Source: Novipirellula galeiformis (lineage in GTDB: Bacteria; Planctomycetota; Planctomycetia; Pirellulales; Pirellulaceae). Taken from it: DNA of 64,000 bases. Each line of letters begins with the position of its first letter. Position 1 is the first letter of the stretch. Under the pieces are notes generated by a model, which saw only the letters and a program-made list of their open reading frames with translations, was not told the DNA's origin and made no database searches. Positions 27,849 through 36,653 of the stretch are shown one piece after another. The position numbers were made by a program, and so were the translations under genes. The DNA lies in assembly GCF_007860095.1 (NCBI RefSeq), contig NZ_SJPT01000002.1, positions 558,001 through 622,000 of the forward strand, written 5' to 3'.

Positions 27849-29450
27849 TCATTTGTCACGATTCCAGCGAACCCTACACTGAAGGTCGGTCCATTTCACC
27901 AATGCGTCCTTGTCAGTCAGTGAAACGATGACTTCGTTTTCATTCAGCTTGAGCATGCCCGGCTGTACCGGGAATTCCAGCCACCCAGCTTCGGAGGTCG
28001 ATGCCTTCAGCGTTTCTTCATTTAGCGCGACGCGGATGTTTTCAGGAGCTTCCTTGTCGAACTGAAGACGAAGTGTAATTTGGGGAGGAGTGACGGAGTT
28101 CAGTTTTTGGTACTCCACGCCGTTATAGAAGCTAACCGTCACCGATTTGTCGGGCGATAGGGAAAGAGGCGCCTTCGGATTGAGCGTGGCTAACGGTTGG
28201 TAGTCGCGATGAGGCAACGCGCCCCCCGCAGCCGCTCCCACTCCTCGGATACTAGCAAAATAATCATGATCCTGCTTGGCAAGGGTTGCCGGATCACCTA
28301 GCTCTTTCCAGATAGCCGCGTGTGGATTAAAGGAATTGAACAGATATAGCCCCGCCATCCCGGCGCTTCGAGCGGACAATGCTCGGCCGCGATAGGCTTC
28401 TACCGTCATTCTGGATTTTTTAGCACCGACATCTCGGACGCGTGATTCGTCTAACGACGGGTAGACTGGAATGTCATACTTTTTCCCCAATTCGACCGAG
28501 TCTTCCCATGGGCGAAGCTGGAAATATCCCGACACCGTCATCAGGTCGATCAGCTCTTCCCCCAACCAATTCTCGATATCAAGACCGCTGTCCCGGCAAT
28601 AGGCGACCGAGTCGGGAACTCGGACCGAAAGCAGAATGGGTTTCTTTCTTCGTTGCCCTTCGACTTCCGTTACTTTTCGCATCCGACGGATCATTTCCGT
28701 CATCAGCGCTCGCTCTTCTTCGGTACAAGGAGTTCCCGATTGGGCAGCCCTCTTAAAGAAGACGGGATGTCGAAAGAAGTCGAGTTCGATTCCGTTGATG
28801 TCATAGTTCTGACAAACTTCTTCGACATAGCTGACCGCTAGATCGCGAATCTCAGGGCGAGTGTAGTCGACAGCACTCCAGCCGCCGAACTTGGGACGAC
28901 TTTTTGGAGTCCCAATCAGCCAATCGGGATGCTCAAGCTTCAACGGATTCGCTCGTAACATGATCGGCCCGTATCCTGACAGCCCGGCATCATGCGTATC
29001 GTTCATGCGAAACGACCAGAAGATCTCGATCTCATTCTGTTTGCCAAAATCGGCCATGACCTTGAGCGGATCGGTACCCGCTGCCAGCATTTTTTCGATC
29101 AAGTTTTTCGAGAAGAGCCCTTCCTTCGTCTTGAAAACATTGCCCACTTTAGTGTCATGAGTAAACATGCCAAAGCCGCTACTCCACGTGCAATAGAAAA
29201 TGGTGTCGACGTGGGTATTCGCTAGCGGAGCCGTACGATGACGGAGCAATTCGGCTGGTGTCGTATCGCGACAAAGGTAGATAGGTTCATTGCCGTCGTT
29301 ATTGAAAATGATCCGCCGCTCACGCTGAGCGGCCTCTTTCCTGTCCGCTCTCAATTGATCAAGGGAGAGAGGATCGTCAGCCTGAGCAGGGCCGAGCGCG
29401 GCAACCAACAGAGTCAATAGCGTAACACCAACAAGCGACAATCGAGTCAT
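27849..29450 (-). CDS. Glycosyl hydrolase-like (GHL10 / family 10-like TIM barrel), secreted
   Basis: 533 aa from MTRLSLVGVTLLTLLVAAL, a signal peptide. The central barrel has the NNDGNEPIYLCRDTTP opening, FWSFRMNDTHDA, and YDINGIELDFFRHPVFF, the strand that carries the catalytic acids in GHL10-like enzymes; SVRVP and LMTVSGYF follow. A C-terminal beta-domain (~410-533) probably binds carbohydrate. Substrate unknown. It lies between the DUF1559 gene and the sialidase gene in a tightly spaced run of four genes on one strand. Confidence 0.82.
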   Translation of the reverse strand: MTRLSLVGVTLLTLLVAALGPAQADDPLSLDQLRADRKEAAQRERRIIFNNDGNEPIYLCRDTTPAELLRHRTAPLANTHVDTIFYCTWSSGFGMFTHDTKVGNVFKTKEGLFSKNLIEKMLAAGTDPLKVMADFGKQNEIEIFWSFRMNDTHDAGLSGYGPIMLRANPLKLEHPDWLIGTPKSRPKFGGWSAVDYTRPEIRDLAVSYVEEVCQNYDINGIELDFFRHPVFFKRAAQSGTPCTEEERALMTEMIRRMRKVTEVEGQRRKKPILLSVRVPDSVAYCRDSGLDIENWLGEELIDLMTVSGYFQLRPWEDSVELGKKYDIPVYPSLDESRVRDVGAKKSRMTVEAYRGRALSARSAGMAGLYLFNSFNPHAAIWKELGDPATLAKQDHDYFASIRGVGAAAGGALPHRDYQPLATLNPKAPLSLSPDKSVTVSFYNGVEYQKLNSVTPPQITLRLQFDKEAPENIRVALNEETLKASTSEAGWLEFPVQPGMLKLNENEVIVSLTDKDALVKWTDLQCRVRWNRDK

Positions 29451-29524
29451 GGAGCAAATCTCGCAGAATGAAAAGGACAAATTGTGAAGGATCGTCTGAG
29501 CACATCAAAGCATCTCGATGTGGT

Positions 29525-30460
29525 TTAGAATTCTGCCAGGACTTCTCCGCCGGCTCTAGTCGTCAGACCCGAAAGGAGCGACTGATTAATCGATTCCGAC
29601 AAGAAACGCACGCTGCCATCGGCCAGAGCGAAGTGGGCGCCACCGGGGTGGAAGGCGGAAAAACCTTGCGGACGCCACGCAAAAGCTCCTCCTCCAGGTA
29701 CGGTGAACGGCCCATTAATTCCGGTCGAAGTATCTAGCAGGTCATACAACGCATAAACATTGCCATTGTAGGTTGTTGCGCTGTCGCCGGTCGCTTGTCT
29801 CGGGTCGCCGGTGACTTCACCGATAAACAACGTATTGGAAGTCCCATCGAGGATGTCGCGAAATTTCGTCTTGGATCGAGCATAGAAGATACCGTTGCCA
29901 TCCGAGCGAGGACGAAGCCCAGTCGCCCCGGAATTGTTACAACGCCAGTCGCGTGAGTCGGCCACACCCGCCATATCCGTACGAGCATAGGCATCGATCA
30001 AACTCGATAACGAGGGATTGACCATCGTATCGCCTTGCGGATTGGAGGGGCAAAGGTACGTAGGGATGGGGCCCAATGCGGTATCGGGGTCATGGTTAGG
30101 GGCGTATCCATTGGCATAATTGCTGACGTTGAACCTAATCGCGTCATATCGAGTCCCCTGCTCTAAGAATGGCAGCGTGTAAACGCCCCAAGAAAATAGA
30201 TGGGCCCCAGAAAAGCCACTGCATCCGCCGGAGATTCCTCCCCCCATCGGAAACGAACGGTGTGTGTCGTGATAGTTATGAAGGGCTAACGCGACTTGTT
30301 TGAAATTAGCAGAGCAGGACATGCGGCGTGCTGCTTCTCGTGCCGACTGCACAGCCGGCAATAGTAAACCAACGAGCACTCCGATAATCGCGATAACGAC
30401 CAATAGCTCGACCAGTGTAAAACCACTGCGCAGGAAAACACGCTTGTTCTGTCGAATCAT
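29525..30460 (-). CDS. DUF1559 prepilin-like protein
   Basis: 311-aa protein of the large planctomycete DUF1559 family. The type IV prepilin-like N-terminus GFTLVELLVVIAIIGVLVGL, preceded by a basic leader, is processed after Gly. The conserved block HNYHDTHRSFPMG and the C-terminal HPGGAHFALADGSVRFL are present. These are exported pilin-like structural or surface proteins of unsettled function. It is 74 bp upstream of the GHL10 gene and downstream of the GntR gene. A fossil fragment of a relative is at 25.6 kb. Confidence 0.94.
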   Translation of the reverse strand: MIRQNKRVFLRSGFTLVELLVVIAIIGVLVGLLLPAVQSAREAARRMSCSANFKQVALALHNYHDTHRSFPMGGGISGGCSGFSGAHLFSWGVYTLPFLEQGTRYDAIRFNVSNYANGYAPNHDPDTALGPIPTYLCPSNPQGDTMVNPSLSSLIDAYARTDMAGVADSRDWRCNNSGATGLRPRSDGNGIFYARSKTKFRDILDGTSNTLFIGEVTGDPRQATGDSATTYNGNVYALYDLLDTSTGINGPFTVPGGGAFAWRPQGFSAFHPGGAHFALADGSVRFLSESINQSLLSGLTTRAGGEVLAEF

Positions 30461-30547
30461 TTTCTATTCCTTATGGCAAGGCAAAAAAGGTGTAAAGCGG
30501 TGAATGCTGATGGGGAGGGTGGGGGAGGGATATCTTCAAAAGAGAAT

Positions 30548-31237
30548 CTACGACTTGCGACGGTTGCCGACCGACTGCTTAGGCGTTAGCGCCTTGTTGC
30601 GGGCGATGTGCACTCTTAGAAGTTCCGAAGCGGCTTTGATCTTTCCGGCTTCTAAGTTCGCGATAATCTCGTAGTGCTCGCGAATTACCGTCGCTTCCTT
30701 CTGTTTGAGAACATCCTCGGTGACGGGAGCCAGCGGATAAAAATGTTGAGCGGAATGGGAAAACATCTTCGCAAGGATTTCGTTTCCCGAGAGTTCTAAG
30801 AGGGTCTGATGGAACATGAAATCGGATTCATAAAACCCCATCGTTAACCCTGAATGATGCAGGTCTTCCATCGTGCCGCAGATCTTTTTCAAGGGAGACA
30901 AATCCTTGGGAGCCGTACCTGGAGCGAACGCTAATTCGAGCGCCCCGAGTTCGAGAACGACGCGAGCGTCCCATAGCGAATCGTAGTGGACCTCTTCCGG
31001 TGTCGGCACAAAGAAGCCACCGGTCGCGTGACGTATCAAAAGCCCATCGTGCGTTAGCAGCACCATCGCCTCACGCAGGGCCGCCCGCTGAGCCCCTAGT
31101 CGCTGAGACCATTCCACTTCCGCCAATCGGCTGCCAACGGGGATTTGGCCGCACACCAGCATCTTCCGTAAAACGGAATAACACTTTTCGCTCGCGTTCA
31201 GCAAAACAAGTCGCTGGGGTTTCTTTTCGGTGATCAT
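30548..31237 (-). CDS. GntR family regulator, FadR subfamily (FCD domain)
   Basis: Transcription factor of 229 aa. The N-terminal winged helix (about 20-85) has ASEKCYSVLRKMLVCGQIPVGSRLAEVEWSQRLG and REAMVLLTHDGLL. The C-terminal FCD domain (~95-215) is all-helical and supplies the ligand/metal site (ARVVLELGALE, ESDFMFHQTLLELSGN, REHYEII). FadR-type regulators commonly sense sugar acids such as gluconate or uronates, which fits the neighbouring genes. Starts at 31237 or 31267 are both possible. It lies in front of the DUF1559/GHL10/sialidase run and divergent from the lipoprotein and mannonate-dehydratase genes, so it probably controls both. Confidence 0.9.
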   Translation of the reverse strand: MITEKKPQRLVLLNASEKCYSVLRKMLVCGQIPVGSRLAEVEWSQRLGAQRAALREAMVLLTHDGLLIRHATGGFFVPTPEEVHYDSLWDARVVLELGALELAFAPGTAPKDLSPLKKICGTMEDLHHSGLTMGFYESDFMFHQTLLELSGNEILAKMFSHSAQHFYPLAPVTEDVLKQKEATVIREHYEIIANLEAGKIKAASELLRVHIARNKALTPKQSVGNRRKS

Positions 31238-31546
31238 TTGATCCAGAATACCACTTTCTGTGTACATTCGCAACGAAAACCTGAACACAATTCGAGCCGC
31301 CGTTGTACGCGTGGCGCTCGCGTGAATCCAGCGATTCACAGCGTCTTATTTCGCTTCGTGCTTCAATCTGTATCGCGAGTCTTTGAGCCTTGCCGATCAT
31401 CGGCCCCTCTAATCCCATCGTTTTGTGCACACGAAACACTTTCTTTCGCGTACGGCATTGTTATATTTGGTGGTCGCGGTATCGGGGAAACTCCGAGTTT
31501 CTGCCTCTTTCCCTTCTTCCACCTCTTCAACGTTGGGTCAAAATCC
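31238..31546. promoter_or_regulatory. Divergent control region between GntR gene and lipoprotein gene
   Basis: 309 bp with no gene. It must hold the promoters for the GntR run (minus) and for the lipoprotein/uronate genes (plus), and so is the natural place for the GntR operator. No clear GntR palindrome was found by eye. Confidence 0.55.
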
Positions 31547-31969
31547 ATGGGACCATTTGATTTCCGCATCGTCAGTTTGCTCGGGCTGGGGCTTCTCGTT
31601 TCAGGGGGCTGCACCGGCGAAAGTGGCCCGGAAAGACGTGTCGTTACCGGTCGCGTTACCTATCAAGGCGAAGCCGTCCCTTCAGGAGAAATTCGCGTTG
31701 CTCCGCTAGGCGACGGACCTGTGTCGGCAGCAAAAATCACGAACGGTGAATTTGAAATCGCACACCGCGGCGGCGTCGTCACTGGTCCAGCCAAAGTGAT
31801 GATTGTCGCGGTGCCTTCGGACGACGGTGCCTCGCAAGACGAGTTAGATCGGGGCGGCAATCCACCAAAAACGATCGCGATTCCCGAAAAGTACAACCGA
31901 GAGTCTGTTTTGCAAACGGAGATCGAATCGGGCGAAGGGAAACAGACAATTGATTTTGACCTGACCTAA
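31547..31969 (+). CDS. Lipoprotein, carboxypeptidase-regulatory-like domain
   Basis: 140 aa. The start at 31547 (MGPFDFRIVSLLGLGLLVSGGC) gives a lipobox LVSGGC with the acylated Cys at about residue 22. The body has VTGRVTYQGEAVPSGEIRVAP, the transthyretin-like fold that accompanies DUF1559 proteins in many planctomycetes. It is anchored in the envelope. The frame is open back to 31238 but the lipobox decides the start. Confidence 0.88.
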   Translation: MGPFDFRIVSLLGLGLLVSGGCTGESGPERRVVTGRVTYQGEAVPSGEIRVAPLGDGPVSAAKITNGEFEIAHRGGVVTGPAKVMIVAVPSDDGASQDELDRGGNPPKTIAIPEKYNRESVLQTEIESGEGKQTIDFDLT

Positions 31970-32097
31970 GAGTTCCGTATCGGCAACCTCGCCAACGCGA
32001 ACTCGATCTGGAAGTCCCCTGTGGAACACGCTTCGTCGTATGTGCCGATTGATTGAGGCGCCGTTGGTTACATTCCCCTTTGCTAGAAAATCTTGAT

Positions 32098-33063
32098 ATG
32101 CAGTTGGCATCCGTGGTAACTCCTTTTGATGACGAGAACCTGGCACGCGTTGCCCAGTTGGGTGTGAGCGCCGTCGCCATCCGCTATCCGGGATTAGAGC
32201 TCCGAGATCTGCTGGAAACCCGCGAGCGTTTAAGTCGCCATGGCCTAAAGATCGCTGCGATCGAGGGCGAACTGCCGATTCAAAATGCGATCTTAGGAAC
32301 AGCGAACCGAGCAGATGATTTCAACAGCATGAGGCAATTGCTTGCCATCATGGGTGAAGCTCAGGTCCCCATCTGTTGCTACAATTTTATGCCAGCGACC
32401 GATTGGGCCCGGACCGACACGAAGGTTCAAGCACGGGGTCGGGCGCTCACAACGGCCTTTCGCAGTTCCGATGCACAATCGGCTGCTTCGCTGCATTCCA
32501 TTTCTCGTACCGATCCGATAGCGTCCCTTTCCTCCCACGAGATGTGGAGCAACCTCTATCGATTTCTGGAAGAACTATTGCCTACAGCCGAAGCGGCGGG
32601 CGTCGCCTTGGCCATGCATCCTGATGATCCCCCGCTGGCCACCTTTGGGAAACATGCCCGCATCATGAATCGGCCCGAGGACTTTGACCGGCTATTGGAA
32701 TTTTCGGCCTCGACTAGCAATGGAATCTGCTTTTGCCAAGGCAACTTCGCCGCGATGGGAGTCGACATCCCAGCCACAATTCGGCGGTGGGGAAAACGGA
32801 TTCGTTATGTTCACTTTCGCGATGTACGAGGGACATCGGACGACTTCATCGAGACATTTCACGATAACGGCCCAACCGACATGGTGGCCGCGATGAAAGC
32901 CTACCGTGATATCGGATTCAGCGGACCGATACGTCCCGATCACGTTCCCCAGTTGGCCGGCGAAGAACAAGGCCAGCCAGGATATACGATGCTGGGCCGC
33001 TACTTTGCTTACGGCTATATCCGAGCGCTAATTCAGGCGACCGAGCTTCCTTCTGAACAATGA
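32098..33063 (+). CDS. Mannonate dehydratase-like TIM-barrel protein (UxuA family)
   Basis: 321-aa TIM-barrel enzyme from MQLASVVTPFDDENLAR. Hallmarks of D-mannonate dehydratases are CYNFMPATDWART near 97-109 and MHPDDPPLATFGKHARIM near 180-197, where His and Asp bind the metal, then CFCQGNFAAMG, YVHFRDVRG and the C-terminal IRPDHVPQLAG and PGYTMLGR. The reaction would be D-mannonate to 2-keto-3-deoxygluconate, the second step of hexuronate breakdown. It is followed by an SDR that may be the partner reductase. Family membership is firm; exact substrate is inferred. Confidence 0.85.
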   Translation: MQLASVVTPFDDENLARVAQLGVSAVAIRYPGLELRDLLETRERLSRHGLKIAAIEGELPIQNAILGTANRADDFNSMRQLLAIMGEAQVPICCYNFMPATDWARTDTKVQARGRALTTAFRSSDAQSAASLHSISRTDPIASLSSHEMWSNLYRFLEELLPTAEAAGVALAMHPDDPPLATFGKHARIMNRPEDFDRLLEFSASTSNGICFCQGNFAAMGVDIPATIRRWGKRIRYVHFRDVRGTSDDFIETFHDNGPTDMVAAMKAYRDIGFSGPIRPDHVPQLAGEEQGQPGYTMLGRYFAYGYIRALIQATELPSEQ

Positions 33064-33315
33064 CGTGTCTGGCTACATTTGATTTCCGCTGCATTTGATT
33101 TTACTGATCCTGCAGCCGGATTGAGAAACGTGACGCCTCACACTGTTTCGCCGACACTTGATAACAGGCGTCTGTGCGACGAGTCTTGCGAATGCTGCGT
33201 TGGTATAAGGTGATCCGCAGGGATTGATTCAGAACATTGAGCTCCAACGATTTTGAAGGAATCGAGATGGGCAGTCGACCACCATCGTCTGTTCCACCGA
33301 CCCCAAACAAAGAAC

Positions 33316-34086
33316 ATGAAACTAAAAGATAAAACCATCATTGTCACGGCTGCGGGCCGAGGAATCGGAAAAGGGTGTGCCGTCGAGCTAGCGCGTGAAG
33401 GAGCTATTTTGATCGTCAATGATCGCCCCGGAAGCCAAGATTTGACGGCCACCGTTCATGAGCTTCGTGATCTGGGTGCCAATGTGAACGGTGTCGAAGC
33501 CGACGTCTTCACGCGTGCAGGCTGCGAGCACTTGCTTCGCGAAGCGGTAAAGCAATCAGGTCCGATTTATGGGCTCGTAGGCTGTCCCGCCTTTCAGAAA
33601 GTCTCTCCGTTTCTCGACCTGCATCCGGATGACTTTGAAAAAGTGATCCAGGGAACCCTGTTCAGCAATTTTCATATGAGCCAATTGGTGGCACGCCAAA
33701 TGTTGGACGAAGGTGTTGCCGGCAAGCTTGTTTTTATCTCAAGCGTTCTCGCCCAACGGCCAATGGCTCAGAAGAGCGCCTACTGCGCAGCCAAGGCGGG
33801 CTTGAATCAATTGGCCAGAACCATCGCTGTCGAGCTGGCCAGTCATCGCATTAATGTCAACGTGATTGAGCCTGGCTGGATCGACACGCCTGGGGAACGA
33901 GAGGCATTCACGCCGAAGTTCTTCGAAGATGAAACGCCCAAGATGCCATGGGGAAGGCTGGGAACAGCTCAGGATATCGGTCGTGCGGCCACCTTCCTGA
34001 TGTCGCCTGATGCCGACTATATCACGGGATCCATCTTGCCAGTCGACGGAGCGTTTCGTTTTCGCGATGGACGCATGCTCGACTAA
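33316..34086 (+). CDS. Short-chain dehydrogenase/reductase (SDR)
   Basis: 256-aa Rossmann-fold oxidoreductase starting MKLKDKTIIVTAAGRGIG. The cofactor loop TAAGRGIG is at about 9-17, the catalytic Ser is in FISSVLAQ, and Tyr/Lys are in SAYCAAKAG near 157. It is 252 bp downstream of the mannonate-dehydratase-like gene and probably functions with it, for example as a fructuronate-type reductase using NAD(P)H; that is inferred from context only. The frame is open upstream to 33253. Confidence 0.9.
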   Translation: MKLKDKTIIVTAAGRGIGKGCAVELAREGAILIVNDRPGSQDLTATVHELRDLGANVNGVEADVFTRAGCEHLLREAVKQSGPIYGLVGCPAFQKVSPFLDLHPDDFEKVIQGTLFSNFHMSQLVARQMLDEGVAGKLVFISSVLAQRPMAQKSAYCAAKAGLNQLARTIAVELASHRINVNVIEPGWIDTPGEREAFTPKFFEDETPKMPWGRLGTAQDIGRAATFLMSPDADYITGSILPVDGAFRFRDGRMLD

Positions 34087-34705
34087 TCCATCCGATCTCG
34101 TGTAGACGGTGAATCACGTAACCCGGCTCAAGAATTTTCGCTGTTTGGCTTGAGTCCGGCTGTGGAACGCGTTTGTTGTTTTGTCCATTTGAACGTGTTG
34201 ACTACTACGAACATCGCCCTCCACCGCGTTTTGGGCAACCTGGCCCCTCAACGAATTCGCCTCCTCTGGCCGGACTCGCCCGCCCAGAGGAAGCCTGGAT
34301 TTTCTCACTACGGTTGGTGCAGAAAAGGGGAGCAAGTCACTTGTACGACACCCCATTTGGCATTCGTTCAAACAAGGCGAAGAATGTCGCTCTCAGCCAA
34401 CAGCGAGAGTGGAATGGTCTGCCCCATCGCCGCGTAGAGCAAAAGAGCGGACGGACACAGAACTTTGTTGATAGGCCGTTAAGCCATCATCTGTGAGTAT
34501 GCACACAGTCAGCAATCGACTGGCCGGTATAATCAAGGCTACTTGGCAGTTTCACCTACCTGAGTTGCGCACAAGAGATTTACAGATGCTGGAAAAATTG
34601 GGTTCGGCCGAACTCGTCGACCAACGAAGACTCACCACCGCCCGCAGACTCGGCAACGAAGTCAAGCCTGTCTTGATTCCGCGTGAGCAAAGGGCGAACC
34701 TAACA
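34087..34705. other. Intergenic region, no gene recognised
   Basis: About 620 bp before the redoxin gene. Overlapping frames of up to 107 codons on the plus strand have no recognisable content. The redoxin frame is open back to 34493 but its signal peptide starts at 34706. CCTCTGGCCGG and CCGCCCAGAGG lookalikes near 34260-34290 form a short inverted repeat. Confidence 0.5.
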
Positions 34706-35851
34706 ATGATTTCTCACTCGATTTGGACGTTCGCCGCTTGCGTCGCGATCGCATTGTCGATGACCGCCGATGTGACTGGCCAAACAAGCGAGATCTTCGC
34801 TCGCATTGATTCACATGACTTTCACCCGCTTAATGAAGATGGATCATTTACGAGTGATCGCGTCTTAGCGAAGCATGGCGTTAGCGACCTCGCGAACAAT
34901 GATTGGAAAGTACGCCTGTTGGCACTACGTGATTTGACGCGTTCGCTGCCCCAACAGCTGGATGCCGTTATTTTGGGACTGGAGCATGACGATCCGCACG
35001 TACGGCAAATTGCGGCGGCAGCTTTAGGGATCGCTCGTCAAAAAGCGGCCACCAAGGCACTACAAAATGTTCTGAATAGCGACCCGCTGGCACTTGTTCG
35101 CTCGCAGGCGGCGATGTCGCTAGGCCAATTGGAGTCGTCGGAGTCGCTTGAATTTTTACGCCAGGCTTTTGAGCAAGACCAATCGCGTGACGTTCGCCAC
35201 CAATGTGAACTAGCGATCGATCAGATTGAGAAGCAACTTGGTGCCACCGAGTCGCAACTTTCCGCCTTCCGAGCATTAGACGAGTCTGCGTTTGAACAGG
35301 TCCAAGTCGGCCAGCCAGCTCCAGATTTCACCTTAAGTGACACCGATGGAACGCCCTGGCAACTGAAGCACGCTGGCGACGGCAAATGGGTGGTATTGAT
35401 TTGGATTTTTGCCGATTGGTGTCCCGTTTGTCACGGAGAGTTTAACGATTTATTGTCAATGAAAGAGGAGTTTGAGGATGCCAATGCGGTCGTGGCAACC
35501 ATCGAATGTCACGATCGCTATCGCTGTCGATTGATGGTTGGAAAAGAAAAAGAGGCCGACTATTGGTTTTCCAAAAGCTCGTTTCAGGATAAATATCAGC
35601 GATCCATCTGGTGGCCCCACTTAAGCGATCTGGCTGGCGGGATCGGTGCTCAGTACGGCGTCGACCCGATGTCATTTGCCGTGCACGCCGAATATGTAAA
35701 CAGACCGTCCACAATCATTATTGATCCTCAGGGCCGCGTGCGACTGGCCTACTACGGAACCTTCTGGGGCGATCGCCCGTCAATGCACGAAACACTGCAG
35801 ATGATCAAGTCTGAAGAATTTGACTTTGAGCATCCCAGACGTCTCAAGTGA
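34706..35851 (+). CDS. Secreted HEAT-repeat protein with thioredoxin-like (redoxin) domain
   Basis: 381 aa from MISHSIWTFAACVAIALSM, a signal peptide. HEAT-like helical repeats (about 40-190) carry HDDPHVRQIAAAALGIAR and SDPLALVRSQAAMSLGQLE. The C-terminal domain (about 200-375) begins VGQPAPDFTLSDTDG, as in AhpC/TSA-redoxins, and has the CPVC redox pair at Cys239 and Cys242 in FADWCPVCHGEF. It is likely a periplasmic disulfide oxidoreductase or sensor whose HEAT repeats bind a partner. No operon. Confidence 0.88.
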   Translation: MISHSIWTFAACVAIALSMTADVTGQTSEIFARIDSHDFHPLNEDGSFTSDRVLAKHGVSDLANNDWKVRLLALRDLTRSLPQQLDAVILGLEHDDPHVRQIAAAALGIARQKAATKALQNVLNSDPLALVRSQAAMSLGQLESSESLEFLRQAFEQDQSRDVRHQCELAIDQIEKQLGATESQLSAFRALDESAFEQVQVGQPAPDFTLSDTDGTPWQLKHAGDGKWVVLIWIFADWCPVCHGEFNDLLSMKEEFEDANAVVATIECHDRYRCRLMVGKEKEADYWFSKSSFQDKYQRSIWWPHLSDLAGGIGAQYGVDPMSFAVHAEYVNRPSTIIIDPQGRVRLAYYGTFWGDRPSMHETLQMIKSEEFDFEHPRRLK

Positions 35852-36016
35852 GGCGACTTCGCAAGCTAAAAGCGTCGAGGATCCTTTGTGTTTCGTCTCT
35901 GATAAGGGAAGCAGCGCTGTGACCTGAAATGCGTTTAGCTTTGCATGCCAAAAAATCTTCTCACAAGTGGGAAGCGGTAGGTTGGACGCAGCAAGGGTAA
36001 GCTTGGGGAAAGTAAA
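35852..36016. other. Short intergenic region before dispersed repeat
   Basis: Sequence between the redoxin stop and the 244-bp repeat; nothing recognisable. Confidence 0.4.
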
Positions 36017-36260
36017 CTCACGGATGCGTTTGAGTACAGAAATGTCAAATTTTGCAGGCCGACATCGGTTCCCAACATTTTCTAACCGTCCATCTTCTAA
36101 CCTCCTCGTCCGGCGCTCTGGGTTTGTGCCGTGCCAACGCATTGCATCACTGCCACGGGCACCGTCACTCCAATCCCTATCGTGAGCCTCTGACGCAACC
36201 GAGCGAAGAGGAAAGACAGGCTAAAAGATGAGAGGTTAGAAAATGCGATCACAAAACCAA
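36017..36260. repeat. 244-bp dispersed repeat, copy 1
   Basis: This segment is nearly identical to 56594-56837, with about seven differences by eye. A 12-bp perfect inverted repeat, CATTTTCTAACC at 36076-36087 and GGTTAGAAAATG at 36234-36245, bounds the inner 170 bp. ORFs on both strands of the segment (such as MRWHGTNPERRTRRLEDGRL on the minus strand) are likely spurious. It may be a non-autonomous mobile element. Confidence 0.9.
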
Positions 36261-36653
36261 ACTCCGACCTCACTAAACTGGGCTACATGACCGGCTGTCT
36301 CTTGTTCGGATTGAGCGAAGCCTCTCAGCGAGCACGCCAGTCCCTCGGTGGCAAATGGTTGGAGCGATCGTCGTCGATTCAATGGCCCCCGCATCAGATA
36401 ACTACGGCGAAGCGAAATGTGCAATAACCAACGGTCGCCGATGGTTTATTGCCGTTGCCGGCCAAAAGTGAACACGATTTCCTTTTCAATACCGGAACGA
36501 AAAATCAACCCAGTGCTCGATTTCTTGATCGGGAAATCAAAACGGCTCTGACTCCGAGTCCCGAGTCCTTCACTCTGGCGTTCGTCATCCGCTGTCCTCG
36601 TTCGCTTATCCAGCCTGTACACGACAGCGTCGTTTTCGGCATGTGTTTGGGGA
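36261..36653. other. Intergenic region, no gene recognised
   Basis: About 390 bp downstream of the dispersed repeat and before the end of the Gly/Ser/Trp-rich gene. Short frames only. Confidence 0.5.

Noticed and set aside
35967-36185. Small gene in the 244-bp repeat (MSNFAGRHRFPTFSNRPSSN in one strand, MRWHGTNPERRTRRLEDGRL in the other)
   Set aside because: Both strands are open and the reading has low-complexity Arg/Ser content; conservation is explained by the repeat itself.
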